Source: Coprinopsis marcescibilis (taxonomy: Eukaryota; Basidiomycota; Agaricomycetes; Agaricales; Psathyrellaceae). From it: a stretch of DNA of 28,805 nt. Shown here piece after piece: positions 27,808 to 28,805 of this stretch. Every line of letters starts with the position of its first letter. The first letter of the stretch is position 1. Under the pieces are notes generated by a model, which was not told where the DNA came from, did not search any database, and worked only from the letters and a program-made list of their open reading frames with translations. The stretch spans positions 34,691-63,495 of the forward strand of contig ML210291.1 in the NCBI GenBank assembly GCA_004369085.1, in the 5' to 3' direction. The translations under genes were made by a program, and so were the position numbers.

Positions 27808-28805
27808 ATGAGAAAGGAGAGCGGTGATTGGCTTGTGGACAGTTTGCGTGAAGGCTTGGCGCCGGCAATCGGCGGCATCAGTCGGGATCTCCGTGTACGA
27901 TTGCGTCGAGGTACATTGGCAGCTCTTCTCTCCACACGATCCAACGACCACGCAACACGACCCCGAAGCCAGATAACCAAACGCACCCTAGGCCGGGTGA
28001 GTATGTTGATAACACCACGAACGATACGCATGCTGATCGCACATGCAGATGCGTCGTCTTACGCTCCACGCCTCGGCTCTGAACAACGACGAGTACGATG
28101 GCTACACACGATCTCTCAAGGAGCTTGCAGAGGTGGACGGGGAGGCAGGCGGGGATGACTCGGACGAGTATTTCGAGCGGCTGGGGATCGGTGTTCGGGA
28201 GGTGCGGGCGTGGCTGCGCGGGCGGTATCCAGCTCTCGGCGCACAGACCATCGAGAGCATCCTCAAATTCTTCTCGCCATCTCTAGGCCAGGGCGATACC
28301 TTAACAGGCGGGCAGTTCTTCGCGGTGCTCCGCCTTGTAACGCACGTGCAGCAAGGAAAAGAGCTGGATCGGGATCTGGCGTTTGTCCAGGGTGGGTGCT
28401 CTTTCTCGTGCTCGTTTCTTGGCTGAATGGATAGGCTAGTGGGGGATGTGAATAGGAGGCCTGCGTCGCCGAGGAAGGGCCCGCCGCCTGTGCCGAGACG
28501 CATGGAGAGCTACGCGCATCCGACGCAGCCACCGCAACATCCGTCTGCCTCCCAGCGCCAGTCTACCCAATCGGAGGACGGGACGGTGGCCAGCAAGGGC
28601 CCGCCGTTGCCGCCGCGCAAGCCGCATGGGCTCGTTTCGCGCAGCAGCAGCAGGTCGCCGCATCCCCCGCCTGTTCCTCCACATCCGAACACCGCGCCGC
28701 CCCCGCCGCTGCCCCGCCCGCTCCCGCTCCCGCAGCACCAGACCTCGGATCTCATCAAGCAGAGTCTGCAGGCCAGCAAAGTCGCGCAGAGCATGAAACG
28801 CGCAG
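27808..28805 (+). CDS. EH-domain (Irs4/Tax4-like) protein, N-terminal half, 3' partial
   Basis: Exons 27808-27996, 28049-28391 and 28440 onward, with 52- and 48-nt introns (gtgagt...catgcag and gtgggt...ggctag). The EH domain lies in exon 2: NDEYDGYTRSLKELAEVDG, RLGIGVREVRAWLRGRYPAL and ILKFFSPSLGQGDTLTGGQF, the last being an EF-hand-like loop (GDTLTGGQF) typical of EH modules. Exon 3 is Pro-rich with SH3-ligand-like motifs (KGPPPVPRR, GPPLPPRKP). It runs off the window in the phase that continues at base 1. The ATG at 27808 is the first good Met in the exon. An alternative start at 28049, the first codon of exon 2, is possible because exon 1 is basic and not obviously conserved. EH domains recruit NPF-containing partners in trafficking and lipid signalling; the specific partner is unknown. 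Confidence 0.75.
28688..28805. repeat. Terminal direct repeat, right copy
   Basis: Identical to 1-118. Any wrap-around annotation should count it only once, which gives a 28,687-bp unit. Confidence 0.98.

Overview
The window looks like nuclear DNA of a mushroom-forming basidiomycete (Agaricomycete). Its genes are cut by many 47-67 nt introns with GT-AG ends and CTGAC/CTAAC-like branch points. Its families are typical of those genomes: an EH-domain Irs4/Tax4-like protein, AIG1/dynamin-like 'G domain' P-loop GTPases, a KDZ (Kyakuja-Dileera-Zisupton) transposase fused to a Ulp1 protease, and a DIRS-type tyrosine-recombinase retrotransposon. Exon structures below were worked out by eye from reading frames, splice sites and phase, and every listed multi-exon gene adds up to a whole number of codons. 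They have not been tested against transcripts or databases.

Layout. The last 118 bases repeat the first 118 exactly, and the EH-domain gene that runs off the right end continues in the same codon phase at the left end. The sequence is therefore a closed circle of 28,687 bp, one unit of a tandem array, or a contig cut at a repeated k-mer. From the left: the C-terminal half of the EH gene (1-2016), ending in a 66-bp tandem repeat whose substitutions fit a different reading frame; a GTPase gene on minus (4627-2654, 10 exons, one apparent GC-AG intron); a small unknown gene on minus (5272-4871); a second GTPase on plus (5441-6483); and a small multi-exon fragment (6594-6904).

The centre is a roughly 13-kb block bracketed by two arrays of the same 70-bp repeat in direct orientation (about 6979-7205 and 19715-19990). 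Each repeat unit looks like a complete intron (GTGAGT...CTGAC...GTGCAG), and neighbouring units are separated by exactly three variable bases. Between the arrays lie the KDZ transposase-Ulp1 gene (7513-12087), a basic/helical accessory gene on minus (12981-12178), a gap with a perfect 28-bp hairpin, an acidic-tailed gene on minus (14519-13679) and a 1163-aa Pro/Ala/Ser-rich gene on plus (15457-19173). Just beyond the right array is part of another gene (20098-20521).

The right third is a DIRS-like retrotransposon on minus: gag with a microsatellite-filled intron (27391-25405), RT-RNase H (25691-23562) with two in-frame TGA codons, and an intact-looking tyrosine recombinase (23632-22340). The KDZ gene also has one in-frame TGA. 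All three stops fit C-to-T decay of CGA codons. The 5' half of the EH gene (27808 onward) starts just past the element. No tRNA, rRNA or CRISPR array was seen.
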